Assembly: GCA_910577285.1 (NCBI GenBank)
Contig: CAJTLO010000004.1
Span: 84,601-148,600 of the forward strand
DNA: 64,000 nt
Source: an uncultured Rikenellaceae bacterium
Lineage (GTDB): Bacteria > Bacteroidota > Bacteroidia > Bacteroidales > Rikenellaceae
Reading direction: 5' to 3'
This document shows, in pieces, positions 15,183 through 24,706 of the stretch. Position numbers and translations under genes: made by a program. How positions within the stretch are numbered: the first letter of the stretch is position 1; each line of letters begins with the position of its first letter. The notes beneath the pieces were generated by a model that saw only the letters and a list, made by a program, of their open reading frames with translations, searched no databases and was not told the origin of the DNA.

Positions 15183-17159
15183 ATGGCTCGGAATACCGTT
15201 ACGCACTCCCCTTCGGAGTGGCTTCCCACCTCGGCAAAAGAGGTCGAGGCCCTCGGCTGGGACTACCTGGACGTCATTCTCTTCTCCGGCGACGCCTATG
15301 TGGACCACCCCGCATTCGGCGCGGCCGTGATCGGCCGGCTGTTGCAGGCGGAGGGCTACCGCGTCGCCATCGTTCCGCAGCCCAACTGGCGCGACGATCT
15401 GCGCGACTTCCGCAAGCTGGGCAAACCGCGGCTCTTCTTCGGCGTATCGGCCGGCAGCATGGACTCCATGGTGAACCACTACACGGCCAACCTGCGCCTG
15501 CGCAGCGACGACGCCTACACCCCGGGCGGAAAGGCCGGTTTCCGGCCCGACCGCGCCGTGACGGTCTACACCCGCATTCTGAAGTCGCTCTATCCGAACA
15601 CCCCGGTGGTGATCGGCGGCATCGAAGCCTCGTTGCGCCGATTGACGCACTACGACTACTGGAGCGACTCGCTCCACCCCTCGCTCCTGATCGACAGCGG
15701 CGCCGACCTGCTCATGTACGGCATGGGCGACCGCTCCATCATCGACGTAGCCAGGGCGCTGAAGAACGGCTTCAACGCCAAACTTCTGCGCCGCCTTCCG
15801 CAGGTGGCCTTCCTCGCCGACGAGAGCTACGTGAGCCGGCTCGATCCGGCCACGACACTCACGCTCCGCTCCTGGGAGGAGTGTCTTGCCTCCCGCGAGG
15901 CCTTCGCCGAGAATTTCGTCCGCATCGAAACCGAGAGCAACCGCCTGCGGCAGGAGACGGTGCTGGTGGAATACGCGAAAGGGAGAGCCGTGGTGGTAAA
16001 CCCACCCTACCCGGCCCTGACGGAGGCCGAAATAGACCGCAGCTTCGACCTGCCCTACACGCGCCTGCCCCATCCGCGCTACGCGGGCAAGGGCGACATC
16101 CCCGCCTATGAAATGATCAAATACTCGGTGAACATCCACCGGGGATGTTTCGGCGGATGCAGCTTCTGCACCATCTCCGCCCATCAGGGCAAATTCATCT
16201 CCTCGCGCAGCGAACGTTCCGTGCTGGCCGAAATCGGGAAAGTCGCCCGCATGGAGGGCTTCAAAGGCTATATCTCCGACGTAGGCGGCCCTTCGGCCAA
16301 CATGTACGGCATGGGAGGCCGCGACAAGTCGCTCTGCGGCCGGTGCACGCGACCGTCGTGCCTCCACCCCAAGCCGTGTCCCAACCTGGACAACAGCCAC
16401 GCACGCCTGCTGGCCCTCTACCGCAGCATCGCGAAGGTGGGAGGCATCAAGAAGGCCTTCATCGGCAGCGGCATCCGCTACGACCTGTTCGACCGCAACG
16501 ACGGCGGCGCCTACCTGCGGGAAGTGGTGGTGAACCACACCTCCGGCCGGCTCAAGGTAGCACCGGAGCACACCCAGGACGAGGTGCTGAAGCTGATGCG
16601 CAAACCCTCCTTCGCGCTCTTCCGCGAGCTGAACGCTCAGTTCAACGACATCTGCCGCCGCGAGGGGCTCCGCTACCAGCTCATCCCCTACTTCATATCC
16701 AGCCATCCCGGCTGCACGGAAGCCGACATGGAGTGTCTTTCGGAGATCACGCGCGCGCTCGACTTCCGGCTGGAACAGGTACAGGACCTCACCCCCACCC
16801 CCATGACGCTCAGTTCGGTCATGTTCTATACGGGCATCGACCCCTACACGGGCCGGAGTCTCTACGTAGCCCGAAGCCAGGACGAAAAGCGCCGCCAGAA
16901 GAGCTACTTCTTCCGCAATGCCGACGGCAGCCTGCGCAGCGACCAACTCGCCCCCCGACGGGGCAAACACGGACAGAAGCCCCCGACGTCCACCCGTAGC
17001 ACCGCGCCGAAACCGGCCGCGGGAAAATCCGGAACGGGACGCGACACGGCACAGGCCATCCGCCGGACCTTCGACGACTGCGAAACCGCCCGTCCGCCCC
17101 GCGAGCGGAAAGGGGCACCGAGAGGGAAAACGGCAAAAGGCCGCCACAGGCACGAATAA
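15183..17159 (+). CDS. ygiQ: YgiQ family radical SAM protein
   Basis: A 658-residue radical SAM protein. The cluster motif is GCFGGCSFC (Cys322, Cys326, Cys329), that is CxxxCxxC, preceded by the YgiQ N-terminal domain (WLPTSAKEVEALGWDYLDVILFSGDAYVDHP, of which only the pattern is quoted here). HTSGRLKVAPEHT and QDLTPTPMTLSSVMFYTG follow. The reaction of this family is not established. The C-terminal about 70 residues are basic, Arg/Pro-rich and probably disordered. It follows queA by 12 bases and is probably cotranscribed; a terminator lies downstream. Confidence 0.9.
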   Translation: MARNTVTHSPSEWLPTSAKEVEALGWDYLDVILFSGDAYVDHPAFGAAVIGRLLQAEGYRVAIVPQPNWRDDLRDFRKLGKPRLFFGVSAGSMDSMVNHYTANLRLRSDDAYTPGGKAGFRPDRAVTVYTRILKSLYPNTPVVIGGIEASLRRLTHYDYWSDSLHPSLLIDSGADLLMYGMGDRSIIDVARALKNGFNAKLLRRLPQVAFLADESYVSRLDPATTLTLRSWEECLASREAFAENFVRIETESNRLRQETVLVEYAKGRAVVVNPPYPALTEAEIDRSFDLPYTRLPHPRYAGKGDIPAYEMIKYSVNIHRGCFGGCSFCTISAHQGKFISSRSERSVLAEIGKVARMEGFKGYISDVGGPSANMYGMGGRDKSLCGRCTRPSCLHPKPCPNLDNSHARLLALYRSIAKVGGIKKAFIGSGIRYDLFDRNDGGAYLREVVVNHTSGRLKVAPEHTQDEVLKLMRKPSFALFRELNAQFNDICRREGLRYQLIPYFISSHPGCTEADMECLSEITRALDFRLEQVQDLTPTPMTLSSVMFYTGIDPYTGRSLYVARSQDEKRRQKSYFFRNADGSLRSDQLAPRRGKHGQKPPTSTRSTAPKPAAGKSGTGRDTAQAIRRTFDDCETARPPRERKGAPRGKTAKGRHRHE

Positions 17160-17329
17160 CGCCTTGCCGCGGAGTACGGCCACGGCGAGGGGCATCGGAA
17201 TCCGCATCGGCCCGTTCCGCCACACGCTGCCGGGGCAGCCGGCTTCGCGCCTCCCCCCAACACTGCGGCATGCGACCTGGCGGCCGGAACGACTGTTTTC
17301 CGCACGCTTTTCCGGACGACGACCCATAG

Positions 17330-17355
17330 GGACGGGCACATGCTCGTCCTTTTTT
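17330..17355 (+). terminator. Rho-independent terminator after ygiQ
   Basis: A 9-bp stem, GGACGGGCA (17330-17338) with TGCTCGTCC (17341-17349) including one G-T pair, is followed by six T. It lies about 170 bases past the ygiQ stop and just before dnaB. Confidence 0.75.
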
Positions 17356-17388
17356 CGTATCTTTACCCTCCAATCCGAAAGACAGCTT

Positions 17389-18933
17389 ATGGCTAAAACC
17401 TATACCCCCAACCAGAACAACCGGCAGGCCTACGATACGCTCACCGAAGGCGCCGCCACCCTGCCGCCCCAGGCGGTGGAGCTGGAGGAGGCCGTACTGG
17501 GCGCCCTCATGCTCGAAGGCGACAGCGTCACCACCGTACAGGAGTTCCTCACCGCCGAGGCTTTCTACCTCGATACGCACCGCATCATCTACCGCGCCAT
17601 CGAGGAACTCTGCTCGGAGAACAAACCCGTGGACCTGCTCACCGTCACCGAGAAGCTGAAGAAGCTGAAGAAGCTGAAGGAGGTGGGCGGCACGCCCTTT
17701 CTCGCCCAACTGACGCAGAAGGTGGCCTCGGCGATGAACATCGAGTTCCACGCCACCATCATCGCACAGAAATACGTCCAGCGGGAGCTCATCCGCGCCT
17801 CCACCGAGATCCAGCGCCGCTCCTACGACGAAAGCTCCGACGTGACCGACCTCATCGACTACGCCGAAGCGGAGATCTTCAAGGTTTCCGAAGGGCATAT
17901 CAAACGCGACATCCAGAGCGCCAGTCTCGTCTTCGACAAGGCGATGAAAGCCATCGAAGAGGCGCACGCGAAGGGAGGTACGATGAACGGCGTTCCCACC
18001 GGCTTCACCCACCTCGACCAACTGACGCTCGGGTGGCAGCCCTCCGACCTAATCATCATCGCCGCACGTCCTTCGATGGGTAAGACCGCCTTCGTACTCT
18101 CCATGGCCCGCAACATGGCCATCGACCACGAGAAACCGGTGGCCTTCTTCTCGTTGGAAATGAGCTCGGTGCAGCTCATGATGCGTCTTATCGTGGCCGA
18201 ATCGGGCCTCTCGTCGGCCGACGTGCGCAGCGGCAAGCTGACCACCGAGCAGTGGCGACACCTCGAACAGACCACCCGCATCCTGCCCACCGCACCGCTC
18301 TTCATCGACGACACGCCGGCCCTCTCCATCTACGAGCTCCGCTCGAAGGCCCGACGGCTCAAGGCACAGCACGACATCCAGATCATCATCATCGACTACC
18401 TGCAGCTCATGACGGGCAGTGCCGACAGCCGGGGCAACCGCGAACAGGAGGTGGCTTCCATTTCGCGCGGTCTGAAATCCATCGCCAAGGAGCTCAACAT
18501 CCCCATCATCGCCCTCTCGCAGCTCAACCGCTCCATCGAGTCGCGTTCGGGCCTCAAGCGGCCGCAACTCTCCGACCTCCGCGAATCGGGCGCCATCGAG
18601 CAGGACGCCGACATCGTAGCCTTCATCCACCGACCGGAGTATTTCGGTTTCACGCAGGACGAGGACGGCAACCCCACGGCAGGCATGGCGGAGATCATCC
18701 TCGCCAAGCACCGTAACGGCGCCACGGACACCGTGAAACTACGCTTCCGCAAGGAACAGGCCCGCTTCCTGGACTACGACGACGAGGTGGGAACCATGAT
18801 CGAGAGCAGCATGAACGACGACGATTACGGCTCGCTCTCCGGTGCGGGCGCCGCCGCATTCGACAGCGATCTGGGCGGCGGCGGTTCGTTCGGGCGCCCC
18901 ATGCGGACGTTCGACGACGAAAGCCCCTTCTGA
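17389..18933 (+). CDS. dnaB: Replicative DNA helicase
   Basis: Hexameric 5'-3' helicase of the replication fork. The 514-residue product has the N-terminal DnaB domain (PPQAVELEEAVLGALML, about 24-40) and the RecA-like core. The core carries the Walker A loop ARPSMGKTAF (about 226-235), Walker B IIIIDYLQLM, and the arginine-finger region DLRESGAIEQDADIV. The C-terminal tail is acidic and Gly-rich. KKLKKLKKLKE near residue 87 is a small in-frame tandem repeat in the linker of the N domain. The start at 17389 follows a TATCTTTA box at 17358. Confidence 0.95.
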   Translation: MAKTYTPNQNNRQAYDTLTEGAATLPPQAVELEEAVLGALMLEGDSVTTVQEFLTAEAFYLDTHRIIYRAIEELCSENKPVDLLTVTEKLKKLKKLKEVGGTPFLAQLTQKVASAMNIEFHATIIAQKYVQRELIRASTEIQRRSYDESSDVTDLIDYAEAEIFKVSEGHIKRDIQSASLVFDKAMKAIEEAHAKGGTMNGVPTGFTHLDQLTLGWQPSDLIIIAARPSMGKTAFVLSMARNMAIDHEKPVAFFSLEMSSVQLMMRLIVAESGLSSADVRSGKLTTEQWRHLEQTTRILPTAPLFIDDTPALSIYELRSKARRLKAQHDIQIIIIDYLQLMTGSADSRGNREQEVASISRGLKSIAKELNIPIIALSQLNRSIESRSGLKRPQLSDLRESGAIEQDADIVAFIHRPEYFGFTQDEDGNPTAGMAEIILAKHRNGATDTVKLRFRKEQARFLDYDDEVGTMIESSMNDDDYGSLSGAGAAAFDSDLGGGGSFGRPMRTFDDESPF

Positions 18934-19025
18934 CGCGGCACGCCCCCTGCCGGCGGAAACTCCTCCGCCGCGCTCCGGCGAAAGCGGAGCCTTCCGTCCA
19001 ACCAAACCACGATAACGTCCCCGAT

Positions 19026-20564
19026 ATGTTCACGAAATGTTACGCAAGCGCCCTGGTCGGGATCGAAGCCATGACGGTAGAGGTGGAGGTCAACATCACC
19101 CCCGGACTGGGCATGTTCCTGGTCGGCCTTCCCGACAACGCCGTGCGCGAGAGCCAGGAACGCATCCGCTCGGCCTTCGACAACAGCGGGCTGAAGATGC
19201 CCGGCAAGAAGGTGGTCGTGAACCTCGCACCGGCCGACATCCGCAAGGAGGGCTCGTCGCTCGACCTGACCATCGCCGTGGCCATTCTCGCCGCTGCGGG
19301 ACAGGTCGCCCCCGACCGGCTCGGCGACTACGTCATCATGGGCGAGTTGTCGCTCGACGGGACGGTAAAGCCCATTCGGGGCGCACTGCCCATCGCGATC
19401 AACGCCCTGCGCAGCGGCTTCCGCGGCTTCATTCTGCCGCGTGAGAACGCTGCCGAAGCAGCGGTGGCCGAAGGGATCGACACGATCGCCGTCGACTCCC
19501 TGAAAGAGGTGGTGGAGTTTCTCAACGGCGAGAAAAGCATCGCCCCCTGCCCGCGCGCCGCAGCCGGGAACGAGGTACGCACCGCCCCTTACGAAGAAGA
19601 TTTCTCCGACGTCCGCGGACAAACCCACGTCAAACGCGCCCTGGAGGTGGCGGCCGCCGGAGGCCACAACGTTATCATGATCGGTTCGCCCGGTTCGGGA
19701 AAGACGATGCTCGCCCGGCGCATGCCCACCATCATGCCTCCCATGACGACGGCCGAATCGCTCGAAACGACCAAGATACACTCCGTCGCCGGGAAACCCG
19801 GAAGCACGCGGGGGCTGATGACGCGCCGCCCCTTCCGCGCCCCGCACCACCTCGCCTCGCAGGTGGCCCTCATCGGCGGAGGCACCAACCCCCAGCCGGG
19901 CGAGATATCGCTCGCCCACAACGGCATTCTCTTTCTGGACGAACTTCCCGAATTCGGCCGCAACATGCTCGAAGTGCTCCGGCAACCGCTCGAAGAGAAA
20001 CGAGTGACGGTTTCCCGCGCGAAATACACCATCGACTACCCGGCCAACTTCATGCTCGTGGCGGCGATGAACCCCTGTCCCTGCGGCTACTACAACCACC
20101 CCGCCAAGGAGTGCGTATGCAGCTCGGCCTCGGTATCGCGCTACATCAACCGCATATCCGGACCGCTGCTCGACCGCATCGACCTGCATGTGGAAGTCAC
20201 CCCCGTAGCGCTCGACGAAATCTCCGACCCCGCACCCGCCGAAGGAAGCGCGGCCATACGCGAACGGGTGATCGCGGCACGGGCACGACAGGCGGCCCGC
20301 TTTGCAGGACTCGCGGGCATCCACACCAACGCCATGATGAATCCGGCCATGCTCCGGGAGTTCTGCCGCCTCGACGCGGCGTGCAGCGCCATCCTCGGCC
20401 GCGCCATGGAACGCCTCGACCTTTCGGCCAGAGCCTACGACCGCATCGTGAAAGTGGCCCGCACCATCGCCGACCTGGCCGCGTCGCCCGAGATCCGGCC
20501 CGAACACATCGCCGAAGCCATCAACTACCGGAGTCTCGACCGGGCCGGTTGGGGCCGGCAATAA
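19026..20564 (+). CDS. comM: ComM/YifB-family AAA+ Mg-chelatase-like ATPase
   Basis: A 512-residue protein of the family that promotes branch migration during natural transformation. The N-terminal ribosomal-S5-like/Lon-like domain runs from GIEAMTVEVEV through GELSLDGTVKPI. The AAA+ core has Walker A GSPGSGKTML (about 219-228), the FRAPHH loop, Walker B ILFLDELPEF, and the zinc-like CPCGYY..CVC segment. The C-terminal Mg_chelatase_C domain includes LSARAYDRI and AEAINYR. It lies 92 bases after dnaB and 33 bases before a comEC-like gene, supporting a role in DNA uptake or recombination. Confidence 0.92.
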   Translation: MFTKCYASALVGIEAMTVEVEVNITPGLGMFLVGLPDNAVRESQERIRSAFDNSGLKMPGKKVVVNLAPADIRKEGSSLDLTIAVAILAAAGQVAPDRLGDYVIMGELSLDGTVKPIRGALPIAINALRSGFRGFILPRENAAEAAVAEGIDTIAVDSLKEVVEFLNGEKSIAPCPRAAAGNEVRTAPYEEDFSDVRGQTHVKRALEVAAAGGHNVIMIGSPGSGKTMLARRMPTIMPPMTTAESLETTKIHSVAGKPGSTRGLMTRRPFRAPHHLASQVALIGGGTNPQPGEISLAHNGILFLDELPEFGRNMLEVLRQPLEEKRVTVSRAKYTIDYPANFMLVAAMNPCPCGYYNHPAKECVCSSASVSRYINRISGPLLDRIDLHVEVTPVALDEISDPAPAEGSAAIRERVIAARARQAARFAGLAGIHTNAMMNPAMLREFCRLDAACSAILGRAMERLDLSARAYDRIVKVARTIADLAASPEIRPEHIAEAINYRSLDRAGWGRQ

Positions 20565-20597
20565 GCTCCCGCACCGCACCCGACCCCATTCGCCGCC

Positions 20598-22121
20598 ATG
20601 AGAAGCGTCCCCCACATACGACCGGTACCGTTCGCCCGCATCCTTCCGGCAGTCGTCGCCGGCATCCTCGCGGCGAACGCCCTCCGGCTTCCCGCATGGC
20701 CTGTCGCCGCAGCGGGTGCGGCGGCACTCGCGGGCGCCGCCCTGACGGGCCGAAAACCCCGCACCGCATCGCTGCTGACCTACGCAGCCATCTTTCTCGC
20801 CGCAGCCACCGCAACGCTCGCCGCCCATACCCGCCCCCTGCTCCCCACCGGCCAACGGCTGGTGATGACCCTGGCGATAACCGATACCCCCGTCACCGCC
20901 GGAAAGTGGAGCAAGGCGACCGCCCGTATCGACCGCTACCGCTCCTACGCGGGCAACGACACCGCATGGCACCGTTCCGGGGAGAAAACCGTCGCCCGAT
21001 TCGACACCTCGTTCCACATCCGACCCGGCGAACGGCTCATCGCCACGGGCTACGCCGGCGAGCTGGGCAGCGAAGATTACGCATGGTACGCCCGGCTGAT
21101 GCAACGACGCGGCTACAGCCGGTCGGTATGGATCGACGGCCGACAACAGCTCGTTCCGCTGCCCGACCGACACCTCACCCTCCGCCACCGGGCCGAAAGC
21201 GTACAGGCCGCAGCGGCCGAAAGACTCGCGCGTCTGGGGCTGTCCCCCGCCGAATACGGTACGGCGGCGGCGATGAGCATCGGGTACCGCAGTGCGCTTC
21301 CCGCCGCACTGCGCCGCGATTACAGCACCACCGGCACCTCGCACCTGCTGGCCGTGTCGGGTCTCCACGTGGGCATCGTCACACTGCTGGTCAACCTCCT
21401 GTTGTGGCTGCTGCCCGCCTTCCGTTACGGCCACATCGTACGGAACGCGCTCGCCGTCGCCGCGATCTGGAGCTACGCCTTCCTCACGGGACTCCCGCCG
21501 TCGGTAATCCGGGCGGCCACCATGTTCACCGGAGCGCAACTCGCCCTCGCCGCATCGCGCACGGGCAACAGCACCAACATCCTGCTCGCCACCGCCACCC
21601 TGATGCTGCTGGTCAACCCCGACTACCTCTACGACCTCAGTTTCCAACTCTCCTTTACGGCCGTAGCCGGCATTTTCCTTCTCTATAAGCCGCTGTACGG
21701 CGCCGTGCACAGCCGCTTCAAGGCACTCAACGCCTTCTGGGCCCTCTTCATCGCAGGCCTCGCCGCGGCACTCGCCACCGCTCCGCTGGTATCGTACTAC
21801 TTCGGGCGCATCCCGCTCATCGGCATCCTCGTCAACCCGCTGCTCATCCTCACGGCCAACGCGACCGTGCTCCTCTCCCTGCTGTGGATTCTCGCCCCGC
21901 TCGCCCCCTTGCGCGGCCTCTTCGCCGCCGCCTTGAGCGCCACGGCCGGATTGCAGAACACCCTGGTGGGCCTCTGCGCCGAAAAGACGTGGGCATCGCT
22001 CCCCCTGCGGCTCGAAGCATGGCAGGCCGCGGTGCTATGCGCCGCCCTGCTGACAGGGGGACTCCTGCTGCAAAGACGAAAGGTAAAACCCGAAAAAACC
22101 AATCTTTCCGAAACGACATGA
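20598..22121 (+). CDS. ComEC/Rec2-type membrane protein without a C-terminal nuclease domain
   Basis: A 507-residue membrane protein of the competence channel family. An N-terminal hydrophobic pair and soluble domain precede the core motif TSHLLAVSGLHVGIV (about 249-263) and the ATMFTGAQL segment, with about ten membrane spans. It ends soon after the last span with no metallo-beta-lactamase-like domain, so it is shorter than the full ComEC of model transformers. It is probably the inner-membrane channel for single-stranded DNA, next to comM. Its stop overlaps the next start (ATGA). Confidence 0.86.
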   Translation: MRSVPHIRPVPFARILPAVVAGILAANALRLPAWPVAAAGAAALAGAALTGRKPRTASLLTYAAIFLAAATATLAAHTRPLLPTGQRLVMTLAITDTPVTAGKWSKATARIDRYRSYAGNDTAWHRSGEKTVARFDTSFHIRPGERLIATGYAGELGSEDYAWYARLMQRRGYSRSVWIDGRQQLVPLPDRHLTLRHRAESVQAAAAERLARLGLSPAEYGTAAAMSIGYRSALPAALRRDYSTTGTSHLLAVSGLHVGIVTLLVNLLLWLLPAFRYGHIVRNALAVAAIWSYAFLTGLPPSVIRAATMFTGAQLALAASRTGNSTNILLATATLMLLVNPDYLYDLSFQLSFTAVAGIFLLYKPLYGAVHSRFKALNAFWALFIAGLAAALATAPLVSYYFGRIPLIGILVNPLLILTANATVLLSLLWILAPLAPLRGLFAAALSATAGLQNTLVGLCAEKTWASLPLRLEAWQAAVLCAALLTGGLLLQRRKVKPEKTNLSETT

Positions 22122-23311
22122 CCACCGAAGAGATCCTGCTGCTCGAACTGCCGGCCCTGGGCCGCCTCACCGAGGAGAACATCGACCGCGACCCGACCGC
22201 CGTGGCCCTCGACAAACGGATAGCGCACGCCCCGCTCATCGCCACACAGGTGAAGTACCTCCAGCGGGCCCGCCGCAAACTCCCCTCCTACTACGCCGCG
22301 CGGGCCATCCTCCCGCCGCTCGCCTTCGAGCAGTCCAGCAGCGAAGCCGCCGCGGCCCGCAAGGAGTGGAGCGGCGACATGTGCATCGACCTCACCTGCG
22401 GTCTGGGCGTGGACTCGCTCCACCTCGCCCGCCGTTTCTCCCGTGTCGTGGCCGTGGAACGCGACCCCGTACTCGCCCGCGTGGCGGAGATTAACTTCCG
22501 CCGGCTGGGCGCGGACAACATCACCGTAATCTGCGCCCGGGCGGAGGATTTCCTACGCGACTTCGCCGCCTCCGGGGGCCGGGCCGACCTGGTGTACGCC
22601 GACCCCGACCGTCGTTCCGACACGGGCCGTAAACTCGTCCGGATGGAGGAGTGCAGTCCGGACATGCTACAGCTCCTACCCCTGCTGAAAGGGGTCACGA
22701 AACGGATCGTCGTGAAACTCTCGCCGCTGTTCGACGTAGCCGAGTGTTTCCGCCTCTTCGGCGCCGACTGCCGGGTGGAGGTCTTCTCCCTGGGCGGCGA
22801 ATGCAAGGAGGTGACCGTCGAAACGGGAAGCGCCCTCTCCGGCGGAAGCGTGAGCGCCACGATCGCCGACCGCGGCCGCTGGAGCTACCCCTGGCCGGCG
22901 CCCGCACCGACCTCCGGCTGGGCGTTCGCGCCGCCCTACCGCTACCTGGTGATTCCCGATGTTGCGCTCCGGAAAGCACGGCTTACGGCCCTCTACGCCG
23001 CAGAGGCAATACCGCAGGCATTCGCCGTACCGGGCGACGGCTACCTCTTCGCCAACCGGCTGCCCGAAGGTACGATCCCCGGCAAAGTTTTTGAAGTGGC
23101 AGGGATGGTACGGTTCGACCCGGCACGACTGAAACGGGAGTTGCGCCGCGAGGGGATACGCTCGGCCGACCTCTACACACACGGTTTCCCCCTCTCCGCC
23201 CCGGAACTCGCCCGCCGGCTGGGAATCCGCGAAGGCGGCCGCACCCGGCTCGCTTTTACCTCCGTCGGACAGGAGCTTTGGGTTATCGGATTAAAAGAGG
23301 TAATTTTGTAA
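22118..23311 (+). CDS. Class I SAM-dependent methyltransferase, THUMP-like
   Basis: A 397-residue protein coupled to the comEC-like gene by an ATGA overlap. A Rossmann methyltransferase domain is visible: CIDLTCGLGVDSLHLA (SAM motif I, about 88-103), VVAVERDP (motif II) and DLVYADPDRR (a catalytic-type motif IV). VKLSPLFD and a C-terminal domain reminiscent of THUMP-like folds follow (GYLFANRLPEGTIPG, LAFTSVGQELWVIGL). The target is probably RNA, but no substrate can be deduced. The promoter for the next operon overlaps its last codons. Confidence 0.82.
   Translation: MTTEEILLLELPALGRLTEENIDRDPTAVALDKRIAHAPLIATQVKYLQRARRKLPSYYAARAILPPLAFEQSSSEAAAARKEWSGDMCIDLTCGLGVDSLHLARRFSRVVAVERDPVLARVAEINFRRLGADNITVICARAEDFLRDFAASGGRADLVYADPDRRSDTGRKLVRMEECSPDMLQLLPLLKGVTKRIVVKLSPLFDVAECFRLFGADCRVEVFSLGGECKEVTVETGSALSGGSVSATIADRGRWSYPWPAPAPTSGWAFAPPYRYLVIPDVALRKARLTALYAAEAIPQAFAVPGDGYLFANRLPEGTIPGKVFEVAGMVRFDPARLKRELRREGIRSADLYTHGFPLSAPELARRLGIREGGRTRLAFTSVGQELWVIGLKEVIL
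23277..23308 (+). promoter_or_regulatory. Bacteroidales promoter for the BrkB-DUF2520-kdsC operon
   Basis: TTTG (23277-23280), 20 bases, then TAATTTTG (23301-23308), a full consensus match that overlaps the 3' end of the methyltransferase gene. It lies about 57 bases before the BrkB-family ATG. Confidence 0.75.
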
Positions 23312-23365
23312 CGCTCCGAAAGAGGATAAACCGTGCGGAACGAAAACCATTAAAAGCGAACACAC

Positions 23366-24706
23366 ATGAAATCGTTTTTCAGAAAAGTCACAGAGTTCGT
23401 CAGGCACGGAGTATGGGAGAAGACGGAAGCCGACTTCTCTTCCCGCTGGAGGTGGTGGTTCGTCCGTCAGGCACGGGTCATCCTCTACACGTTACAGGGG
23501 GTGCAACACCACGATACGGTGGTGCGTTCGGCGGCGCTCACCTTCTTCTCGCTCATGTCGCTCGTCCCGATGCTTGCGCTGGCCTTCGGAATCATCAAGG
23601 GTTTCGGTCTGGAAACCGCCCTCGAGAACTACCTTTTCGAACGCTTTTCAGGAGATGAAGCCCTGATCCGGTACATTCTCGATTTTGCCAACAACGTATT
23701 GGTCCGCACCAGCGGCGGACTGGTGGCGGCCAGCGGATTGCTCGTACTCATCTGGGCCGCAGTAAGGGTGTTCGGCAACGTCGAGAACGCATTCAACACG
23801 ATCTGGGAGGTCCAAAAAACCCGCAGCCTCACCCGGAGGGCGAGTACCTATGCGGCGGTCATCTTCGTCATTCCGCTGCTGGCCGTCCTGCTGGCCCTGG
23901 TCCTCTCCTACATCCGGACGCTCATCGCCCACTACGCTTCCATCCCCTACAGCGTACTCTACGCGATCGGGTCGTTCGCGGTGCTGTGGCTCCTCTTCAC
24001 GGGCGCCTACAAAATCATCCCGAACACCAAGGTACGATTCCGCCATGCCGCCATGGCGGCCCTCATCGCGGCGGTGGCCTTCTCGGTCTTCCAGCTCATC
24101 TACGTCACCCTGCAAAGCGGCGTATCCTCCTACAACATCATCTACGGCAGCTTCGCCGCCGTACCCCTCTTCCTGCTCTGGGTGCAGACCAGTTGGCAGA
24201 TCGTTCTCTTCGGGGCCGAGCTCTCGTTCGCCTACCAGAACGTGGAGAGCTTCGTGCAGGAACAAGACGCCGCCAGCATCAGCTACGACAACCGGCGGAA
24301 GGTGATGCTCGCCGCCCTCACGGTCGTCATCCGGAGCTTCATGCGCGGCGAGGGAGGCATCTCCTCCGAAGCGGTCGCCCGCGAGCTGAAACTGCCCGTC
24401 CGCCTGGTGCGGGACATCAACTATACGCTCGACAAGGCGGAACTGATTCTCCCCATCTCCTCCGAGAAGAGCCAGAAAACCAAGATGTACGTCCCCGCAC
24501 GCGACATCCACACCATCACGCTGCACGAAGCGCTCCGCGCCGTCGAGCACACGGGAGCGACGGTACGCAACCCGGGCGAGAACCCCTACCTGGGCGAAAT
24601 CGCACGCATCCTGGACGACATCGACAAGCGGATAGGCACCTCGGACGACAACATCCTACTCATGAAACTCATCGACCATGGAGATAACGATCGTAGGGAG
24701 CGGTAA
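23366..24706 (+). CDS. YihY/BrkB family inner-membrane protein
   Basis: A 446-residue protein with about six membrane segments. YihY features are VVRSAALTFFSLMSLVPMLALAFGII (pattern, about 54-79), WAAVRVFGNVENAFNTIWEV, and YNIIYGSFAAVPLFLLWVQTSWQIVLFGAELSFA (pattern). The C-terminal about 130 residues form a soluble winged-helix-like region (EAVARELKLPVRLVRDI). The family was once called RNase BN, a name now rejected; its role in the envelope is unclear. It overlaps the next gene by 29 bases. Confidence 0.88.
   Translation: MKSFFRKVTEFVRHGVWEKTEADFSSRWRWWFVRQARVILYTLQGVQHHDTVVRSAALTFFSLMSLVPMLALAFGIIKGFGLETALENYLFERFSGDEALIRYILDFANNVLVRTSGGLVAASGLLVLIWAAVRVFGNVENAFNTIWEVQKTRSLTRRASTYAAVIFVIPLLAVLLALVLSYIRTLIAHYASIPYSVLYAIGSFAVLWLLFTGAYKIIPNTKVRFRHAAMAALIAAVAFSVFQLIYVTLQSGVSSYNIIYGSFAAVPLFLLWVQTSWQIVLFGAELSFAYQNVESFVQEQDAASISYDNRRKVMLAALTVVIRSFMRGEGGISSEAVARELKLPVRLVRDINYTLDKAELILPISSEKSQKTKMYVPARDIHTITLHEALRAVEHTGATVRNPGENPYLGEIARILDDIDKRIGTSDDNILLMKLIDHGDNDRRER

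Noticed and set aside
14604..17339. 911-codon minus-strand ORF antisense to queA and ygiQ
   Set aside because: It lies opposite two clear genes, has no domain features and reads as a frame shadow of GC-rich coding sequence.
18825..21710. 961-codon minus-strand ORF antisense to dnaB, comM and the comEC-like gene
   Set aside because: It is a frame shadow; the plus strand carries complete Walker motifs and competence motifs over the same interval.
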